DNA from: Methylocystis sp.
GTDB taxonomy: Bacteria > Pseudomonadota > Alphaproteobacteria > Rhizobiales > Beijerinckiaceae
Assembly: GCF_021731785.1 (NCBI RefSeq)
Contig: NZ_JAKFWS010000031.1
Span: 1-64,000 of the forward strand
Direction of reading: 5' to 3'
DNA: 64,000 nt
Position numbers and translations under genes: made by a program. How positions within the stretch are numbered: position 1 is the stretch's first letter; every line of letters starts with the position of its first letter. Shown in pieces: positions 59,225 through 64,000 of the stretch. The notes below the pieces were generated by a model. That model was not told the DNA's origin. It was given only the letters and a program-made list of their open reading frames with translations, and searched no databases.

Positions 59225-59418
59225 TACGTCAGCCTCGCAATCGCCCCGCCGCTGACGTGATAGCTGCGGCCAATCTCCGCAAGGGTTTCGTGGCTTTGAT
59301 CGTTGCGGCGGAAACTCATTGCGAAACCTCTACCTTTTGCAACGTTCATCCTTCCCACCATAAATTACTGAAATTCTTACCTATCGACTTTTGCAAAACC
59401 CTATTGCAGAATCCCCCC

Positions 59419-60036
59419 ATGAAAATCGGATATGCCCGCATCTCGACCGACGAGCAATCGCTTGACCTTCAGCGTGACGCGCTGCGGAAAGCGGGCTGCA
59501 TGGAAGTCTTCGAGGATAGGGGCGTGTCGGGCGTCGCCACGCAACGCCCCGGCCTTGAAGCCGCGCTCAAGCGGATTGGCGTGAATGATGCGCTGGTTGT
59601 CTGGAAGCTCGATCGGCTCGGGCGGTCGCTGCCGCATCTAATTGAAACGATAAGGGAGCTGGGCGCGCGGGGTGCGGGCTTTGCCTCGTTGTCGGAAAGC
59701 ATCGACACGACGACGCCGGGCGGAAAGCTGGTGTTCCACATTATGGGCGCGTTGGCGGAATTTGAGCGAACGTTGATTGTCGAGCGCGTCAACGCAGGGA
59801 TTGCGGCGGCGAAGAAACGCGGAAAGCATGTCGGTCGCCCCCGCAAACTCACCGTGGAACAGGTCGCCCATGCGCGCGAAGCGATAGAGGGTGGCTTGCA
59901 GACTCGCGCCGGTATGGCCGCGCTACTTGGCGTGGACGGCTCGACGCTGTGGCGGGCAATACGCGCGGCCAATGATGCCGCGCCTGCCGCAGCAATGCCG
60001 CGCACAATGGGCGGGGGCGGTCATGGCCACCATTAA
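59419..60036 (+). CDS. Serine recombinase, resolvase/invertase family
   Basis: MKIGYARISTDEQSLDLQRDALRKAGC, VWKLDRLGRSLPHLIE, GALAEFERTLIVERVNAGI, C-terminal HTH. Confidence 0.96.
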   Translation: MKIGYARISTDEQSLDLQRDALRKAGCMEVFEDRGVSGVATQRPGLEAALKRIGVNDALVVWKLDRLGRSLPHLIETIRELGARGAGFASLSESIDTTTPGGKLVFHIMGALAEFERTLIVERVNAGIAAAKKRGKHVGRPRKLTVEQVAHAREAIEGGLQTRAGMAALLGVDGSTLWRAIRAANDAAPAAAMPRTMGGGGHGHH

Positions 60037-61231
60037 AGCCCTCGTGAAACCGGCGATGCTGAGATGGGCGCGCAGCCGCGCCAAGGTGAAACCGGAAGAT
60101 GCCGCGAAAGCGGCAAATGTCCCGGTTGAGCGCCTTCACGCGTGGGAAAGCGACGAGAATCCCGATGTACCAACCTTGGGGCAGCTCCGCGCGCTTGCGG
60201 GAAAATATCATTTCCCTTTGGCGGTCTTTTACCTGCCGGAACCGCCAAAGGATTTCGCGCCGTTGCGGGATTTCCGCAGGCTCGCGCATTTTGACGACGA
60301 GCCGATTTCGGCGAACCTCGCCTATCACATTCGCAGCGCCTACGATCGCCGCGAGCTGGCGCTCGAACTGTTTCAGGAACTCGACAACAAGCCGCAGCGG
60401 TTCCCACTGAAGGCGACAACGCGCGACAATCCCGAAAATGTTGGCCGCGCAATCCGGGAGTTTCTGAACGTGGACAGCGAAGCGCAGAAACGCGCGGCGC
60501 GGCAGGGGAGGGCATTCGATTTCTGGCGCCGACGGCTGGAGGAAAACGACATACTCGTTTTCGTTATCAGCGGGCCACATTGGAGCGTCGAGCTTGAGGA
60601 AATGCGCGGGTTTTCGATTGCCAACCGCGAACTGCCTGTCCTTGTCGTCAACGGCAAGGATTACAGCCAGGGGGGCAAGGCGTTCACGCTTATCCATGAA
60701 CTCTGCCATGTCCTGTTAGGGGAAAGCGCCATTTCGAATGGCGCGGCTGAAGACCCCCAGCTCGCTCCGGCAAGCCGCACGGTTGAACGCTTCTGCGATG
60801 CTGTCGCGGCGGCAACTTTGATGCCGCGTGATTTGTTGATGTTGTTCGAAGAAGCTGCTGGAAGGGATGTCCGCGAATGGAGCGACGACGAATTGCGCAA
60901 GATCGGAGACGCAATCGGTGTCAGTCGTCAGGCGCTGCTGCTACGTTTCGTGACCATGAAGCGCGCAACATGGGACTATTACAAAGAGCGGCATGAAGCG
61001 TTCGAAGAAGAATATCGGCGGCTCGCAAAGGAAAAAGCGGCGCAGAAAAAGCCCATTCAGATCAAACGACACATCATGCTGATGAGCTGGAACGGTCGCG
61101 GTTTCACGCGGCTGGTGTTGCGCAGCTATTACGGCAAACGCATTACCCTCAACGACGTTTCGAGCTTTCTGGGAGCCAAGGTCAAATACATCCCCGCGCT
61201 TGAGCATGCCGCCTTTCAGGTGGCCGAATAG
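60023..61231 (+). CDS. XRE-HTH plus ImmA/IrrE metallopeptidase domain protein
   Basis: N-terminal HTH AAKAANVPVERLHAWES; FTLIHELCHVLLGE zinc motif; overlaps recombinase stop by 14 bp. Confidence 0.92.
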   Translation: MATIKALVKPAMLRWARSRAKVKPEDAAKAANVPVERLHAWESDENPDVPTLGQLRALAGKYHFPLAVFYLPEPPKDFAPLRDFRRLAHFDDEPISANLAYHIRSAYDRRELALELFQELDNKPQRFPLKATTRDNPENVGRAIREFLNVDSEAQKRAARQGRAFDFWRRRLEENDILVFVISGPHWSVELEEMRGFSIANRELPVLVVNGKDYSQGGKAFTLIHELCHVLLGESAISNGAAEDPQLAPASRTVERFCDAVAAATLMPRDLLMLFEEAAGRDVREWSDDELRKIGDAIGVSRQALLLRFVTMKRATWDYYKERHEAFEEEYRRLAKEKAAQKKPIQIKRHIMLMSWNGRGFTRLVLRSYYGKRITLNDVSSFLGAKVKYIPALEHAAFQVAE

Positions 61232-61240
61232 CAGGGGGGA

Positions 61241-61711
61241 ATGACGATATATTGCATCGACACAAGCGCCCTCATAGCCGCGTGGCAAGAGCGATACCCC
61301 CCAGAGAACTTTCCGAGATTCTGGGGGCTCATGGATTCACTGATTGAGGACGGGCGCTTGGTCGCCCCCACGGAAGTGCTAACCGAAACGGCGAAGCGTT
61401 CCGACGAGCTGCACAAGTGGCTTGCGGAACGGAAGTACATGTTCCGCGAACTCGAAGACGAGATTCAGATCGCCGCTGCTGGCGTGTTGGCCCAGTTTCC
61501 GCGCTTAGTCGGCGAACGGAAATTGCGGACATCCGCCGACCCCTTCGTCATTGCGTTGGGACAAGTGGAGAGCCTGCAAATCGTCACGGACGAGAAGCCC
61601 ACGGGAAGCGCACAACGCCCGAACATTCCCGATGTTGTAACGGCTTTGGGTCTACCGCCCTGCATGGGCCTTCTTGAACTCATTCGCGCCGAAAAGTGGA
61701 TTGTCGGATAA
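61241..61711 (+). CDS. DUF4411 family PIN-like domain protein
   Basis: MTIYCIDTSALIAAWQERYPPENFPRFWGLMDSLIEDGRLVAPTEV...SADPFVIALGQ...IVTDEKPTG. Confidence 0.88.
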   Translation: MTIYCIDTSALIAAWQERYPPENFPRFWGLMDSLIEDGRLVAPTEVLTETAKRSDELHKWLAERKYMFRELEDEIQIAAAGVLAQFPRLVGERKLRTSADPFVIALGQVESLQIVTDEKPTGSAQRPNIPDVVTALGLPPCMGLLELIRAEKWIVG

Positions 61712-62598
61712 TGGCGAAAGGAAAACTCTATTTCTCTGCCGACGACCCTGAAGTCGGCGTGACGCCATCGCGTCTCAAACGCCTTGGAAAGGCAAAGCAG
61801 TGCGAGTACCTTCTTGCGTGGTTCCATCATCACTTCGAAGACCCCGCCCAAGAGACGCCTTATAACGGTCGAGAAGGTGGATATCTCTACATTTGGGGTG
61901 GCCCATATGATGCGCGAGAAGAAATAGAGGCTGAATTTGGTTCGTTTATATCTGAGCAGGTTATCGAAGACGTAGTTGAAGAAATTGAGAGCGACGGCCT
62001 CACTGAGTGGGCTCCAAGCCACAATCATGCCGACCATGAGCAGGTAAGGGCTGAGTGGGAGGCAGAACGGGAAGAGCGCGAATCCGCTGCACCACAGCCT
62101 GATATTGAATCAATTATCGCCGCGCTTCAGCGCGGTGAGACAGCTCGTTACGGCGATGTGGAGGAGAAGCGCCAACGCCAAGAAATCCTTGACCGCCTCG
62201 AACAATTGGAACGCCTGCTGCCCCGGCAGGCGCATGGTGGGATCGGGCACAACAACCCCCCTTCAGAAGAAGGCGGGCTTGGCACTGACCTTGTGCCTGA
62301 CATCCGCGAGGCAAGCGCAATTATACGAGAAGAACTCGTAAAGCCTGAGCCGAACGCCCTTGAGGTTGCGAAGGCGACCTCCCGCCTATCGGCTGCCGTG
62401 TCCTGGATTGGCAAGAAGCTCGACGTGGCGATTGAGAGCTTCTCTAAAGAGGTTGGAAGCACTAGCGGAAAGGCCGTTGGCGTTGTCATCGGCGCGTACG
62501 GGGTTGGGAAGGTCGCCCCGTCGATTGGCGGAACCCTCGGCCACGTGGTGGAGAGCGCAATTCAATGGCTTTCTCATATTATTACCCTGCCGTTCTAA
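61711..62598 (+). CDS. Hypothetical protein, third gene of ImmA/DUF4411 cassette
   Basis: ATG overlaps PIN-protein stop (TAATG); 295 aa, glycine-rich GKAVGVVIGAYGVGKVAPSIGGTLG near C-terminus. Confidence 0.7.
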   Translation: MAKGKLYFSADDPEVGVTPSRLKRLGKAKQCEYLLAWFHHHFEDPAQETPYNGREGGYLYIWGGPYDAREEIEAEFGSFISEQVIEDVVEEIESDGLTEWAPSHNHADHEQVRAEWEAEREERESAAPQPDIESIIAALQRGETARYGDVEEKRQRQEILDRLEQLERLLPRQAHGGIGHNNPPSEEGGLGTDLVPDIREASAIIREELVKPEPNALEVAKATSRLSAAVSWIGKKLDVAIESFSKEVGSTSGKAVGVVIGAYGVGKVAPSIGGTLGHVVESAIQWLSHIITLPF

Positions 62599-62679
62599 GA
62601 GTCGGACTCAAAATTAACACCTTGATTATGCGTTTCTAGCGATGCGTCGGGAGAGCTGTCTGATGGAGGCGATGAGCAA

Positions 62680-63140
62680 CTAGGCCTCAGATGAGGCGAT
62701 GGAAGCTTTCCAATCCTTGGCTAGCCTTCGGCAGTGATTAAGCCAGGCGAGGGTTCGTTCGACGACCCAACGCCGTGCAACGAGGACGAAGCCCTTTGTG
62801 GCATCTGGGCGTTTGACGATTTCGATGACGGGGCCATTCGTCTTCACCAGCCAGAGCGGCTTCAAGCTTCTCGCCGGCGTAACCGCTGTCGGCGAATATA
62901 TGCGTGATGGTCGGGAAGCTTTCGCAGGCGAAGCCGATGACGCGCGGCGCGCCATCCCTGTCCTGAATGCTCGCTTCGTGCACGATCCCGGTGAGCATAT
63001 GGCCTTGCGTGTCCGTCACGATGTGACGTTTGCGGCCCTTGATCTTCTTGCCGGCATCGAAGCCGCGCGGTAAGCCTCCGCCGAGGGCCGTCTGGCGATT
63101 GGGGCTGACGGCGGCGATAGTCGTGCGCGTGGCGCGGGGA
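62680..63140 (-). pseudogene. IS5-family transposase, frameshifted and 5'-truncated
   Basis: GFDAGKKIKGRKRHIVTDTQGHMLTGIVHEASIQDRDGAPRVIGFA in one frame, then VKRPDATKGFVLVARRWVVERTLAWLNHCRRLAKDWKASIASSEA in another. Confidence 0.85.
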
Positions 63141-63174
63141 TCGTGTCCACTATCGATGATGGACACTATCTCCG

Positions 63175-63546
63175 ATGACCGAGGCGGAAAAAGACGAGGC
63201 TGCGGGTTCCGGGGGCCGGCGGCGCTATTGGAAGAACGACGCGAAGCGCCGCATTGTCGCGGAGAGCTTGGAGGAAGGAGCGTCGGTGGCGGAGGTCGCG
63301 CGGCGCTATGGCCTCAACGCGAATCTGCTGTTCACTTGGCGGCGGCGGTTCGCGGCCGGCGATGCGAGCGAGCAGCCTGCGGTTTTACCGGTGACGATCA
63401 CGTCGACGCCGGCCATGGCGCTTTCATCGGCGCCCGGGACCATCGGCCGAATGGAGATCATGCTTTCCATGGGCGAGAGAATCGTGGTCGGCGCGGATGT
63501 CGACGCGTCGGCCTTGGCGCGCGTGGTCAAGGCGTTGCGGCGATGA
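63175..63546 (+). CDS. tnpA: IS66 TnpA (second IS66 copy)
   Basis: RRRYWKNDAKRRIVAESLEEGASVAEVARRYGLNANLLFTWRRRF. Confidence 0.95.
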   Translation: MTEAEKDEAAGSGGRRRYWKNDAKRRIVAESLEEGASVAEVARRYGLNANLLFTWRRRFAAGDASEQPAVLPVTITSTPAMALSSAPGTIGRMEIMLSMGERIVVGADVDASALARVVKALRR

Positions 63547-63890
63547 TCCCGGTCTCGGCGGACGCACGGGTCTGGCTCGTCACCGGCCAGACCGACATGC
63601 GCAAGGGCTATGCGAGCCTGGCGCTGATCGTTCAGGAGACGCTGCGCCGCAATCCCAATGGCGGACATTTATTCGTGTTCCGTGGGCGCCGCGGCGATCT
63701 GATAAAAATTCTCTGGCATGACGGCCAGGGTCAATGTCTTTTCGTGAAGCGATTGGAGCGCGGGCGTTTTATATGGCCGTCGGCCTCATCCGGCGCGGTG
63801 ACGATCAGCTCCGCGCAGCTCGGCTATCTTCTTTCCGGCATTGACTGGCGCGCTCCACAATACACATGGCGCCCGGAGGCAGCGGGCTGA
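63543..63890 (+). CDS. tnpB: IS66 TnpB (second IS66 copy)
   Basis: ARVWLVTGQTDMRKGYASLALIVQETLRRNPNGGHLFVFRGRRGDLIKILWHDGQGQCLFVKRLERGRFIWP. Confidence 0.95.
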   Translation: MIPVSADARVWLVTGQTDMRKGYASLALIVQETLRRNPNGGHLFVFRGRRGDLIKILWHDGQGQCLFVKRLERGRFIWPSASSGAVTISSAQLGYLLSGIDWRAPQYTWRPEAAG

Positions 63891-63956
63891 GATTTTTCGA
63901 GTGGATGGCCAGCGATAAGTCTTGCCGGCGCGCGCCATTGTGATTCGATCGTGACC

Positions 63957-64000
63957 ATGAGCGCCGCTGATTCTCTTCCCGACGACGTCGAGGCTTTGAA
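63957..64000 (+). CDS. tnpC: IS66 TnpC N-terminus, truncated by window edge
   Basis: MSAADSLPDDVEAL... downstream of tnpB. Confidence 0.6.
   Translation, partial: MSAADSLPDDVEAL

Noticed and set aside
1-64000. CRISPR arrays, rRNA or tRNA genes
   Set aside because: No regularly spaced repeat array and no recognisable rRNA or tRNA sequence noticed by eye; a tRNAscan/minced run would be decisive.

Overview
The window is an accessory region of a repABC-type replicon (plasmid or chromid) from a GC-rich alphaproteobacterium. The host group is inferred from gene families only. From left to right it holds: an IS630 fragment and a glutathione S-transferase; ScpB-like and DUF1403-like genes; a tyrosine recombinase with a perfect 11-7-11 palindrome upstream; a RelE/HigB-like TA pair; and repC-repB-repA on the minus strand with two identical parS-like palindromes and a candidate antisense ctRNA. 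Next comes a co-directional six-gene block at 13.1-26.0 kb: Hanks kinase, UvrD-like helicase, unknown protein, YhaO/SbcD-like nuclease, YhaN-like ATPase, and a Rad50-like zinc-hook ATPase with a C-terminal LexA/S24-like segment. An IS66 element follows, with its tnpC split by what reads as a nested group II intron (twintron). Then comes an XRE-GTPase/type I R-M/AIPR locus, an ORF-less group II intron related to the outer twintron member, and a DNA-repair block (dinB remnant, SRAP, UvrD-like, GapR-like, AddA/AddB-like, Y-family polymerase). The right end has a HEPN-like protein, a serine recombinase/ImmA-IrrE/DUF4411 cassette, an IS5 remnant and a second IS66. The best candidate for an undescribed system is 13087-26003. 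Family names come from motif reading only; no database search was run.
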